A stretch of DNA of 52,919 bases from Myxococcales bacterium (lineage in GTDB: Bacteria; Myxococcota_A; Polyangia; Polyangiales; Ga0077539): the NCBI GenBank assembly GCA_013298625.1, contig JAAFIF010000039.1:1-52919 (forward strand), given 5' to 3'. Made by a program: the position numbers and the translations under genes. Under the pieces are notes generated by a model. It did no database searches. It had not been told where the DNA came from and worked only from the letters and a program-made list of their open reading frames with translations. Positions 13,853 through 22,354 of the stretch are shown here, in pieces. Numbering within the stretch: position 1 is the first letter of the stretch; each line of letters opens with the position of its first letter.

Positions 13853-16120
13853 TTACCGCGAAGAGCTCGCGTCCGCGCCGCGGTCGATCAGCGCGAGGGC
13901 GGCGTCGAAGTCGAACTGCTCGACCAGCGTCGCGATCGCTGCAAACGAGCCGCCGAGCGCTCGCCGCAGCTCGTCTGCGCGCTCGGTCACCAGCGAGACC
14001 GCCGTGGCGTCGCTCTGTTTGAGCAGCTCGCGCAGCTCTCTCACGCGGGCGACGTCGCCGTCGGTGGCGGCGGCGCTCTCGAAGTCATCGCGCTCGACGG
14101 ACGCAGCCAACGCGCGTTGCACGCGCTCGAACTCGACGACGAAGAGCGAGAAGCACTGCTCGAGGGCGTCGTCGAGCGTCCCGCGCATGCAGCGGCGCTC
14201 GAGCTCTGCCGACCGCGTCGCGAGCTCCGCCGCGCCGAGCGTGGCGCTGACGGACTTGAGCGTGTGCGCTGCGCGTCGCGCGTCGCTCCATCGACCTTCG
14301 TCGATCATCACGCGCAGCGCCGCGGCGTCGTTGCTTCGATCGCGCACGAACGCGCGCACGAGGCGCAGATACAACGCGACGCGCCCCTCGAGCACCGCGA
14401 CCGCCGAGGGGGCGTCGACGACGGCGCTCTCCGCGAGCCACGCTGGCAGCGCAGGGCTCGAGCGTCGCTCGGCGGGCGCCTCGTTGCTCTGCGTCGGAAG
14501 CCACCGCTCGAGCACCGCCCGCAGCCGCCGCGGGTCGATCGGCTTGGACAAATGCTCGGTCATCCCCGCGGCGATGCAGCGCTCTTGGTCTTCGAGAAAC
14601 GAGTTGGCCGTGGCCGCGATGATGGGGACCGACTTGTACGCGTCGAGCGCGCGCAGCGCTCTGGCCGCGTCGATCCCGTCCATCACCGGCATCTGCACGT
14701 CGAGCATCACGAGGGCGAAGCTCTCGCGCCGCGCGGCCTCGATCGCCGCTGCGCCGTCGTCGACGAGCGTGACGTGCATCCCGAGGTCTTCGAGCAGGCA
14801 GCGCATCACCTCTTGGTTGCTCGCGTCGTCTTCGGCGACGAGGATGCGCGCGGGCGTCAGGCGCAGCGGGCGCTTGGGCACCTCGGGCGACGCCAGCGCG
14901 GGGCCGCGCCACTGCTCGTCGACGACGCCGACGCGGAGGGTCGCCCAGAAGGTGCTTCCGACGCCGAGCTCGCTGGCGACGCCGGTGTCGCCGTTCATCA
15001 GGGCGGCGAGTCGGCGGCAGATGGCGAGGCCGAGACCCGTGCCGCCGTTGCGTCGAGTGCTCGAGTCATCGGCCTGCGTAAACGCTTGAAAGAGCCGTCG
15101 CTGCTGCGTCTGCGACATCCCGATGCCCTGGTCGCTCACCGAGAACTTCAGCAGCAGCGAGGCCTCGTGCCGCTGCTCGACCGAGACGCGCACCTCGATC
15201 GTCCCGCGGTCAGAGAACTTCGTCGCGTTGCCCACGTAGTTGAGCAAGATCTGCTGCGTTCGAAACGGGTCGCCGCGCACGATCCTGGGCACGTCGCTGG
15301 CGATCACGCCGCGCAGGCGCAGCCCCTTGCCGCTCGCGCGCTGGCCCATGATCGTGAGGACCTGGTCCACCACCGTGCGCGGCGCGAACTCGACGTTGTC
15401 GATCGCGAGCCGCTCGGCCTCGATCTTCGACAGGTCCAAGACGTCATTGAGCAGCTGCAACAAGTGCTGCGCCGCGGCGGTGACGCGCTCGAGCTTCTGC
15501 CGCGCGACCGGGTCGGTGACGTCCTTGTGCACGTGGTGGGTGAGGCCCAAGATCGCGTTGAGGGGCGTGCGAATCTCGTGGCTCATGTTGGCGAGAAAAG
15601 CGCTCTTGGCGCGGCTCGCCGCCTCGGCGACAGAGATCGACTGGCGCAGCGCGTCCTCCGCGCGCTCGGTGTCGATGCAGAGCTTGAGCGTCCTCGCGAA
15701 CTTGCTGAGCACCGGCGCGAACAGCGCGCGAGAGATCGTGAGCGCCTCGGCGAGCACGGCCGGGTTGGACGAGAGCAGGACGATGTGACCCACGTTTTCA
15801 AGTGGCAGGCAGATACCCTGCTGATACGACTCTCCTCCGGCGAAGGCGCTGTCGAACACCGCGATCTCTGGCGTCGTGACGAACCGCGCGCTCCACGGCG
15901 ACGGGTGTCCTTCGAGCCCGCGAAGGGCGCGGTTGCCGAGCGCGTCGAGGACGGTGTCGCCGCTCTCGGTGCGCACGACGCACGCGCCGCAACCGCAGCC
16001 GGTGTGCTCGAGCAAGCGCTGCAAAAACGCGTGCGCCAGGGGCTTGGGGCGCGTCTCGCCGGCCATCGCCATGGCGAGGTCGTACAAGATGCTCGTCGAC
16101 TGATTCGCGCTCAGCACCAC
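13853..16120 (-). CDS. Hybrid sensor histidine kinase: GAF-like, HisKA, HATPase, receiver, Hpt
   Basis: 755 residues; GTG 16120 (or 16117) overlaps the stop of the FIST gene. Residues 1-165 form a GAF-like region with a Cys cluster (HTGCGCGACVV), without membrane segments. HisKA has the phospho-accepting His in NMSHEIRTPLNAILG (near residue 185). The ATPase domain shows an N box (ILLNYVGNATKFSD), DQGIGM and GGTGLGLAI. The receiver domain (ILVAEDDASNQEV, phospho-Asp in VMLDVQMPVMDG, Lys in SKPID) is followed by an Hpt domain with His in AAHTLKSVSATLG. It therefore carries a complete His-Asp-His relay, so phosphate probably leaves the Hpt to an external receiver, plausibly the HD-GYP regulator of the same operon. 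The soluble FIST protein may supply the signal. Confidence 0.93.
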   Translation of the reverse strand: MVLSANQSTSILYDLAMAMAGETRPKPLAHAFLQRLLEHTGCGCGACVVRTESGDTVLDALGNRALRGLEGHPSPWSARFVTTPEIAVFDSAFAGGESYQQGICLPLENVGHIVLLSSNPAVLAEALTISRALFAPVLSKFARTLKLCIDTERAEDALRQSISVAEAASRAKSAFLANMSHEIRTPLNAILGLTHHVHKDVTDPVARQKLERVTAAAQHLLQLLNDVLDLSKIEAERLAIDNVEFAPRTVVDQVLTIMGQRASGKGLRLRGVIASDVPRIVRGDPFRTQQILLNYVGNATKFSDRGTIEVRVSVEQRHEASLLLKFSVSDQGIGMSQTQQRRLFQAFTQADDSSTRRNGGTGLGLAICRRLAALMNGDTGVASELGVGSTFWATLRVGVVDEQWRGPALASPEVPKRPLRLTPARILVAEDDASNQEVMRCLLEDLGMHVTLVDDGAAAIEAARRESFALVMLDVQMPVMDGIDAARALRALDAYKSVPIIAATANSFLEDQERCIAAGMTEHLSKPIDPRRLRAVLERWLPTQSNEAPAERRSSPALPAWLAESAVVDAPSAVAVLEGRVALYLRLVRAFVRDRSNDAAALRVMIDEGRWSDARRAAHTLKSVSATLGAAELATRSAELERRCMRGTLDDALEQCFSLFVVEFERVQRALAASVERDDFESAAATDGDVARVRELRELLKQSDATAVSLVTERADELRRALGGSFAAIATLVEQFDFDAALALIDRGADASSSR

Positions 16121-17307
16121 GGCAACAACACGATCGAGCCGTTTTGAAACACTGGAAACTGCCGCGCGCTCGACGCGATCTCTCCCAGGCACAGCGCGCC
16201 GGCGAGCGTCGGCGCCGCGAGGCTCTCGCGCAGCGCGTCGAGCTCGCGCTGCGCGTCCTCGACCCCGAGGTGAAGGAGCCTGCCTGCGCAGTAGAAGCAC
16301 AGCGACTGGCGCTGTGTGAAAGACCGCGCAGCGTCGGCGATGGTCCGCACGGTCTGCCCGTCGTCGGGGTCGACCGCGCGCACGACGCTGAGCAGCGCGT
16401 TTTCGCGGATCTCACCGCTGCAGTGCACGGCGCCGTGCACGTCGACGCGAACGGGGATGCGCACCAGCGGCTCGCCCCGCGCGCGGCTCATCGCGAAGGG
16501 AAAGTGCACCGCGTACTGGTAGAAGTTGTCCCGATCGAGCTCGATGTCGTGCTCGCTGCGGACGATCTGCTGGTACCGCTCGAACGCCGGGATCCCGTCG
16601 ATCTTCTGCACGCAGCTGCCGGTCGTGGCCGTGGCGACCGAGAGCGCGTCGTTGTGCGCATAGTGGTGCGCGCACGCGGCGCCGTCGTTGTCGCGCAGCA
16701 CGATCGCGAGCGCGGCGCCCCCGAGAAATCGCTGCTCGTCGAAGACGCACGGGATGAGCGAGAACGTCTCGCTTCCGATGCTCGCGCCCGCGTAGTTGAT
16801 CTCGTCTCCGAGCCGCTCGTACACGCGGTCGACGAGCGAGGCGATGTCGGGGACCGTCACGTCGACGAAGAGGCAGAGGGTGTTTCGCGCGACCGAGCCC
16901 CGAAGCGTGCTCGCCGCGAAGACCTCGATCGCGTCGATCGCGCTCTCGCGCGTGCGCTGTCCCTCCGCGGGCACCGCGATGATCTGTCGCTCGTGCCGCG
17001 GAGGCAACGCGACGATCACCGCTCCTCCGCGCGTCACCGCGCTCGGGGTCACGAGGCCCGGGACGATCACGCCGCACACCCCGACGCCGAGCGCCCGCGC
17101 GAGTTGTTGCAGCGTCGGGACGCAGCCCGCGTCGCACTCGCCCACCATGGCGAAGAGCGCTTCTCCTTCGCGTCCTCGGCAGTAGTCGGCGAGCTTCGAG
17201 TGCAGCTCAGCGATCTCTTCGGATCGAACCACCAGCGGCGGCTCGGGGATGCGCGCGGTCGGCGGCGTCAACGCTGGGATCGTTCTCCCGCTCAAGTGTT
17301 CATCCAT
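16111..17307 (-). CDS. FIST domain signal-sensor protein
   Basis: 398 residues; ATG 17307 overlaps the end of the HD-GYP gene by 8 bp. The protein has the FIST_N pattern (ELHSKLADYCRG, CDAGCVPTLQQLARALG near residue 60, IVPGLVTPSAVTRGGAVIVAL, INYAGASIGSETF). The FIST_C pattern follows: IPAFERYQQIV, YAVHFPFAMSRARGEPLVR, FYCAGRLLHLG and ALCLGEIASS near the C-terminus. FIST domains are thought to bind small ligands, possibly amino acids, and are normally fused or linked to signalling proteins. Here the sensor is a stand-alone cytoplasmic protein encoded between a hybrid kinase and an HD-GYP regulator. The ligand is unknown. Confidence 0.9.
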   Translation of the reverse strand: MDEHLSGRTIPALTPPTARIPEPPLVVRSEEIAELHSKLADYCRGREGEALFAMVGECDAGCVPTLQQLARALGVGVCGVIVPGLVTPSAVTRGGAVIVALPPRHERQIIAVPAEGQRTRESAIDAIEVFAASTLRGSVARNTLCLFVDVTVPDIASLVDRVYERLGDEINYAGASIGSETFSLIPCVFDEQRFLGGAALAIVLRDNDGAACAHHYAHNDALSVATATTGSCVQKIDGIPAFERYQQIVRSEHDIELDRDNFYQYAVHFPFAMSRARGEPLVRIPVRVDVHGAVHCSGEIRENALLSVVRAVDPDDGQTVRTIADAARSFTQRQSLCFYCAGRLLHLGVEDAQRELDALRESLAAPTLAGALCLGEIASSARQFPVFQNGSIVLLPWC

Positions 17308-18466
17308 GGGCTGCGCCCTTCGCGCGCGCAGGGACGATCGCCGATCGTATGCCCGAGCGGTCGACGACAGGGTCTCGCATGGGCTGCTCGTCGTCTTCGT
17401 TGACCAGCGTGCGCATCACCGCGGTGAAGTCGTCGAAGCGCGCCACAAACGCGTCGACGACGGCGGGGTCGAAGTGCGCGCCGCGCCCGTTGACGATGAT
17501 CTCTCTCGCCTCTTCGGCGCTCATCGCGCGCTTGTAGACGCGCTCGGTCGTGAGCGCGTCGAACACGTCCGAGACGGCCATCAGCCGCGCCGCCGCGGGG
17601 ATCGCGTCGCCCGCGAGCTTGTCCGGATAGCCCGTGCCGTCCCACTTCTCGTGGTGCGAGCGCGCGATGGTGGCGGCGATGTGCAGAAACGCGATGGGCG
17701 GATCGCTGTTCTCCGCGGCCTGCTCGAGCGCGAGCCCGCCCATCGTCGTGTGGGTCTTCATCACTTCGAACTCTTCGGCCGTGAGCTTGCCGGGCTTGAG
17801 CAAGACCGCGTCGGGGACGCCCACTTTGCCGATGTCGTGCAGCGGGGCGGACTCGACGATGATGTCGAGGTTGCTTCCCGCGAGGTCCGCGCGAAACCTC
17901 GGGTGCGAGCGCAGGTCCTCGGCCAACAGCCTGACGTACTCTTGCGTGCGGCGGACGTGCTCGCCCGTGTCGTTGTCGCGCGTCTCTGCGATGTTGGCGA
18001 AGGCGCGGATCGTGGCCGAGCGGATCATGTTGCTCTCGCGCATCCGCGCGGCGACCTCGGTCTCGAGGACGGCGTTGCGGTGGTTCATCGCGTCCCGCGC
18101 TTGCTTGAGCTCGAGCTGCGTGCGCACGCGCGCCAGGACGACTGCGGGCTTGAGCGGCTTGCTGATGTAGTCCACCGCGCCGAGCTTGAGCCCGCGCTCT
18201 TCGTCGTCGCTTCCATCGAGCGACGTCACGAAGATCACCGGAACGCCCGCGCACTGCGGCATCGCCTTCAGCCGCTCGAGCACCGCGAAGCCGTCGAGCT
18301 CGGGCATGAGCACGTCGAGCAGGATCAGGTCTGGCGGCGACTCACGCGCGATCTCGAGCGCCTTCGCCCCTGCGCGCGCCACCCGCACGCGCGCCAGAGG
18401 CTTCAGCAATTCGCTCAAGAGCTGCAGGTTCTCGGCCGCGTCGTCGACCACCAGAATCGTGCGCAT
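17300..18466 (-). CDS. Response regulator with HD-GYP output (putative cyclic di-GMP phosphodiesterase)
   Basis: 388 residues from ATG 18466, preceded by an AGGAG-like ribosome site. The receiver domain (residues 1-120) has acidic DD in LVVDDAAEN, phospho-Asp in LILLDVLMPELDG and Lys in YISKPLKP. A short coiled coil links to an HD-GYP domain (about 160-345): GEHVRRTQEYV, the HD pair in APLHDIGKVGVPD, HTTMGG and the signature HHEKWDGTGYPD. These residues match active HD-GYP phosphodiesterases that degrade cyclic di-GMP. It is the first gene of the operon with the FIST sensor and hybrid kinase, and is the likely effector. Confidence 0.95.
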   Translation of the reverse strand: MRTILVVDDAAENLQLLSELLKPLARVRVARAGAKALEIARESPPDLILLDVLMPELDGFAVLERLKAMPQCAGVPVIFVTSLDGSDDEERGLKLGAVDYISKPLKPAVVLARVRTQLELKQARDAMNHRNAVLETEVAARMRESNMIRSATIRAFANIAETRDNDTGEHVRRTQEYVRLLAEDLRSHPRFRADLAGSNLDIIVESAPLHDIGKVGVPDAVLLKPGKLTAEEFEVMKTHTTMGGLALEQAAENSDPPIAFLHIAATIARSHHEKWDGTGYPDKLAGDAIPAAARLMAVSDVFDALTTERVYKRAMSAEEAREIIVNGRGAHFDPAVVDAFVARFDDFTAVMRTLVNEDDEQPMRDPVVDRSGIRSAIVPARAKGAAHG

Positions 18467-18526
18467 CTCGCGTGTTCTCCTGCCTGCGTCGTCGACCGTT
18501 CGCGACGGAGTCTGCCGCGAAGATCG

Positions 18527-18551
18527 TAGATTGGTGATGACACAAAATCTA
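18527..18551 (-). promoter_or_regulatory. Inverted repeat upstream of the HD-GYP operon
   Basis: Arms TAGATT and AATCTA (6 bp, 13-nt spacer) lie about 60-85 bp upstream of the regulator gene, in the most AT-rich part of a 272-bp gap. A candidate promoter or operator region; no confident -35/-10 pair is assigned. Confidence 0.35.
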
Positions 18552-18655
18552 GGCGTGACGATAGGCTTTCTAATCGGTCGTCGCGGTCGTGACCTGAAGG
18601 GCGATTCTTCGCGATCGCGGCCATGGCGTCGGCGACGACGCGCCGCGCTTCGATG

Positions 18656-18672
18656 GCCTCGCGGGCCGAGGC
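18656..18672 (-). terminator. GC-rich hairpin downstream of nuoI
   Basis: GCCTCG-CGGGC-CGAGGC, a perfect 6-bp stem with a 5-nt loop, 67-83 bp after the nuoI stop and before the HD-GYP promoter region. There is no T-tract, so termination is only suggested by position. Confidence 0.25.
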
Positions 18673-18738
18673 GCTCCCCCGATGCGCCTTTGTCCCCCCT
18701 GAATCCTGTCCCCCGTTGCTGTCGCGCGCCGCTGCGCC

Positions 18739-19368
18739 TCAGTGCCCCTGCAGGCGGGTGATGCCGCCGTAGTTCTTGTCGCCGGGCTCGGGGCGGTCGT
18801 TGGACGTCACGAAGTCGCCGTCCTGGCTCGGGATGCTCATGAGCTTCTTCTTGTCGAAGATGAAGCTGCCACGGTCATCGATGGCCGTCATGTGGATGCC
18901 GGTGTCCATGCGGATCGCGTCCACGGGGCACGCTTCGACGCAGAAGCCGCAGAAGATGCAGCGCAGCTCGTCGATGACGAACTCTTCGGGAAACCGCTCG
19001 TGTCCGCGCGAGGGGTGGCCGACGGGAAACTCGGCGGGCTTGATCCAGATGCACTGCGCGGGGCACGCGGTCGAGCACATGAGGCACGCGGTGCAGCGGG
19101 GCTCTCCGTTGGCTCGGTGCGTGAGCCTGTGCACGCCGCGAAACCGACGCGCGTACGGGCGCTTCTCGTCGGGGTACTGCAGCGTGGCGATGCCGTCTTC
19201 GTAGTTGAAGTTGGTGACGTCGGGGCGCGGGCCCCCGGGGCGCATCTGGTTCAAGCCCTTGAAGAAGTGCTTGAACGTGACGCCGAGGCCTTTGACGAGC
19301 TCGACGACGAAGGACTGGTCGGCGAGGGTGCGCTTGGGCTTCTTGATGACCTTGGTTCCAGCGGCCAT
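18739..19368 (-). CDS. nuoI: NADH-quinone oxidoreductase subunit I
   Basis: 209 residues. It is the ferredoxin-like subunit of complex I that carries clusters N6a and N6b between the peripheral and membrane arms. Two 4Fe-4S motifs are seen: CTACLMCSTACP near residue 93 and CIFCGFCVEACP near 138. The N-terminus (VELVKGLGVTFKHFFKG) is the usual membrane-contacting helix. It is longer than many homologues because of a C-terminal tail (FIFDKKKLMSIPSQDGDF onward). It is the last gene of the local nuo cluster, 26 bp after nuoH. Identification is secure. Confidence 0.97.
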   Translation of the reverse strand: MAAGTKVIKKPKRTLADQSFVVELVKGLGVTFKHFFKGLNQMRPGGPRPDVTNFNYEDGIATLQYPDEKRPYARRFRGVHRLTHRANGEPRCTACLMCSTACPAQCIWIKPAEFPVGHPSRGHERFPEEFVIDELRCIFCGFCVEACPVDAIRMDTGIHMTAIDDRGSFIFDKKKLMSIPSQDGDFVTSNDRPEPGDKNYGGITRLQGH

Positions 19369-19394
19369 GTGCGGAGTGCTCCGTTCGAGGGAAT

Positions 19395-20540
19395 TCAGCG
19401 ACCGTTGACGAACAACAGGACAACGCCCGTCAGGAGGATGTTGATCAGCGAGGCGGGCAACAGGATGCGCCAGCCGAGCTTCATGATCTGGTCGTAGCGG
19501 AAGCGCGGGAGGGTCCAGCGGATCTGCATCTGCAAGAGCACCAGGATCGCGACCTTCACCACGAAGCTGAGCGCTGAGATGATCACCACTGCGAGGTGGC
19601 TCATGTAGATGGGCTTGGCGATCCCGAAGAGCTCGAAGTGAAACCCGTCGAGCTTCAAGAACGGAAACTGCCAGCCGCCGAGGAAGATCGTGGTGATCAG
19701 CGCCGACGAGGTCATCACTTCGACGAGCTCACCGAGCGCGAACATGCCCATCTTCATGGGCTGATACTCGGTGAAGTAGCCGGCGACGATCTCGCTCTCG
19801 CCCTCGGGGGCGTCGAACGGAACGCGCTTGGTCTCGGCCACCGCAGCGGTGAAGAACAGCAAGAACGACAGCGGCTGCACGAAGATGCCCCACGCGTGGT
19901 CGACCTGCCACTGCACCATTTGCTCGAGGCGCAGGGTCTGGTAGACCATGAACGTACCCACCAAGGAAAATCCCATGGTGACTTCGTACGAGACCATCTG
20001 GCTCGCCGCGCGGAGGCCGCCGAGCAGCGAGTACTTGTTGTCCGACGAGCTGCCCGCGAGCGCGGCGCCGAGCACGCCCGACGAGGCCATGGCGAACACC
20101 ACGAGGATGCCCGAGTCGGCCACGGAGATGTGCAGCGGGATGTAGCCGGCGGCGGCGTTCCACCCCTCGGAGCCGAACACGCGGCGGAGGTTGTCAGGGT
20201 AGATCGACGGCCCGAACGGGATCACCGCGAACAGCGTCAGCGGCGGAACGAGCGAGATCACCGGCGCGAACTGGTACAGAAGCTTGTCCGCGCCGGGCGG
20301 GACGAAGTCTTCTTTCCACAGCATTTTCAGGCCGTCCGCGGCGGAGTGCAAAAGCCCCGCGACGCGAAACTCCTTGCCGAAGATCTTGATGTTCGCCCGG
20401 TTGGGGCCCATGCGGTCCTGGATGAGCGCGCTCTGCCGCCGCTCAACCCAGAGCAAGAGCGCTCCGAGGTTCACCAGTCCGAACACGATCGCGAACACCT
20501 TGATGGCTGTCGCGATCCAGAACGTTGCTCCCGTGATCAT
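19395..20540 (-). CDS. nuoH: NADH-quinone oxidoreductase subunit H
   Basis: 381 residues, an integral membrane protein with about eight helices that forms much of the quinone-binding chamber. Conserved blocks include WVERRQSALIQDRMGPNRAN near residue 30 and the acidic loop PEGESEIVAGYFTEYQ with following MKMGMFALGE near 235. The N-terminus (FWIATAIKVFAIVFGLVNLG) is the first membrane helix. It lies between nuoG and nuoI with short gaps (22 and 26 bp), consistent with one transcript. Confidence 0.97.
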   Translation of the reverse strand: MITGATFWIATAIKVFAIVFGLVNLGALLLWVERRQSALIQDRMGPNRANIKIFGKEFRVAGLLHSAADGLKMLWKEDFVPPGADKLLYQFAPVISLVPPLTLFAVIPFGPSIYPDNLRRVFGSEGWNAAAGYIPLHISVADSGILVVFAMASSGVLGAALAGSSSDNKYSLLGGLRAASQMVSYEVTMGFSLVGTFMVYQTLRLEQMVQWQVDHAWGIFVQPLSFLLFFTAAVAETKRVPFDAPEGESEIVAGYFTEYQPMKMGMFALGELVEVMTSSALITTIFLGGWQFPFLKLDGFHFELFGIAKPIYMSHLAVVIISALSFVVKVAILVLLQMQIRWTLPRFRYDQIMKLGWRILLPASLINILLTGVVLLFVNGR

Positions 20541-20562
20541 CGTGGCATTCCTTGGTCGCGGC

Positions 20563-22194
20563 TCACACCGTCGATCGGGGCGTGTTCGTCCCTGGGCTCA
20601 CGCCGTCTTGCTTCTTCAACGGAGCCGCTTCGATTCCTCGCGAAACAGCGGCCTCGCGCAGCTCGGAGAGCTTGCTGTACCCCGTGTCGAGCCCGGAGGC
20701 CTTCGCGATCTTCACGATCGCCTCCCAGCCCGTCACCACGTCGCCGCGCGGGGCGAGCGCGCGCTTGAACGCCTGCGCCACGCCCTTGGCGTTGACGAAC
20801 GTCCCGTCCGTCTCGGCCCACACCGTGATCGGCACCACCACCGTCGCGACGCCCAGCCACGCGCCGCGCTGCTCGTGCGTCGCCAGCACCACCACCTTCG
20901 GCGCGCTCGGAACGCGCGCCCGCAGCCGCGCCACCACGTCGTTGGCGACCTCTGCGTCCTCGCCGAGCACCAAGATCGCCGAGTGATTCTTGTGCACGAG
21001 CTCGTCGACCGACGGCAGCGACTCGACGCCCGCGGCCTTGAGCGCGCCCGCGCGGTTCGGGTTCTGATCGCTGTTGCGCAGGATCTTGTCGCCGTCCCAG
21101 CTCGCCTTGCCCGTGATGTACAGGTCCGCGCCCGCCGCCTTCGCGAGCGCCACGGCCGCGATGTTCTCTTCGACCGAGCGCTGCGCGCTCAGCACCACCG
21201 CCAGGCTGCCCTTGTGCGCGCTGATGTGCTGCGCGGCCGCTTCGATCGCCTTCGCGCTCGAGCTCTTCTCGCCGTCCACCGAGGCGTGCAGCATCCGGTG
21301 CTTGTACACGCGGTCGTACGAGAGCATCCCGTCGTCGCACATCCAGTACTGGTTGACCGCTTCGTTCTCGCGCGGCCGATTGCGAAACGCCGTGTTCTCT
21401 CGGGGATCGACGTCGACCCACATGTTGCAGCCCGTCGCGCAGCCGGGGCACACGCTCTGCGTGCCCTTGAGCAGCCACACGCGGCCCTTGTGGCGCCAGT
21501 GGCTCGTCGTGAGCGCGCCGACAGGGCACACCCACTCGACCATCATCGTGTAGTGCCCCTCGACCTGACGGCCCGGCGAGGTGATCACTTCGAACAAGTT
21601 GCCGCGCTCGCGCATGTCGAGCATCGGGTCTTGAATGACCTCTTCGCACACGCGAATGCAGCGCGTGCACGCGATGCAGCGCTCCGCGTCGTACACGATC
21701 GTCGGGCCGAACACCTGCCCCTTGGGCTTGTGCTGCGGCTCGTCGCGCATGCGCTTCTTCGTCGCCTGCTCGGACATGTAATAGTCCTGCAGCTTGCACT
21801 CGCCGGACTGATCACAAATGGGGCAGTCCACCGGGTGGTTGAGCAGCAAGAACTCCTGCACGTTCTTGCGCGCGAGCGCCACGTGCTCGCTCGTCTCGCT
21901 CTTGACCACCATGCCGTCGCCCGCGGCCATCTGACACGCGGGCTGCAGCTTGGGCTTGCGCGAGACGACGTAGTCCTTCTTCTTCTCGTCCCACACGAGC
22001 ACGTCGAGCATCATGGCGCGCTGGTTGGCGGCCGGCTCGATCTCGACCAGGCACATGCGGCAGTTGGCCGCGACGGACAGTCCCGGGTGCCAGCAATAGT
22101 GCGGGATCTCGATGCCCTGCTTGTGGGCGGCCTTGATGATCGTCTCGCCCTTTTCGAAGGGGATCTCTTTGCCGTCGAGCTTGAAGGTCGGCAT
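20563..22194 (-). CDS. nuoG: NADH-quinone oxidoreductase subunit G (short form)
   Basis: 543 residues. The N-terminal 2Fe-2S domain shows CWHPGLSVAANCRMC near residue 35. The N5 site follows as HPVDCPICDQSGEC, then a ferredoxin-like 4Fe-4S pair (CIACTRCIRVC with a distant CPVGAL). A further CPGCATGCNMW motif begins the molybdopterin-oxidoreductase-like part. The protein is shorter than classical NuoG (700-900 residues), so the C-terminal half is reduced. The last 60 residues (TGWEAIVKIAKASGLDTGYS) still look like a normal ending, so this is probably a compact variant and not a broken gene. It sits directly between nuoD and nuoH, an arrangement without nuoE and nuoF. Confidence 0.93.
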   Translation of the reverse strand: MPTFKLDGKEIPFEKGETIIKAAHKQGIEIPHYCWHPGLSVAANCRMCLVEIEPAANQRAMMLDVLVWDEKKKDYVVSRKPKLQPACQMAAGDGMVVKSETSEHVALARKNVQEFLLLNHPVDCPICDQSGECKLQDYYMSEQATKKRMRDEPQHKPKGQVFGPTIVYDAERCIACTRCIRVCEEVIQDPMLDMRERGNLFEVITSPGRQVEGHYTMMVEWVCPVGALTTSHWRHKGRVWLLKGTQSVCPGCATGCNMWVDVDPRENTAFRNRPRENEAVNQYWMCDDGMLSYDRVYKHRMLHASVDGEKSSSAKAIEAAAQHISAHKGSLAVVLSAQRSVEENIAAVALAKAAGADLYITGKASWDGDKILRNSDQNPNRAGALKAAGVESLPSVDELVHKNHSAILVLGEDAEVANDVVARLRARVPSAPKVVVLATHEQRGAWLGVATVVVPITVWAETDGTFVNAKGVAQAFKRALAPRGDVVTGWEAIVKIAKASGLDTGYSKLSELREAAVSRGIEAAPLKKQDGVSPGTNTPRSTV

Positions 22195-22354
22195 GTCGTC
22201 GTGGGCCTTGTCTCTAAACCTCGGACCGCGCGGGTCGTTGCAGTGCTCTCAGCGCGCGGGCTTTGGTCTTTCTTGATTTCAACCGCGCTTGGCCGCTCGG
22301 TCCGTCGTCGGCCGTCGCGCGCGCGGTGCAAGTGACTCTGTCAGGGAGCGCGCC

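Noticed and set aside
20563..22194. nuoG considered truncated or frameshifted
   Set aside because: All cluster motifs are present, the end is in register with nuoH spacing, and neither flanking frame continues a molybdopterin-like domain; a compact variant is more likely.
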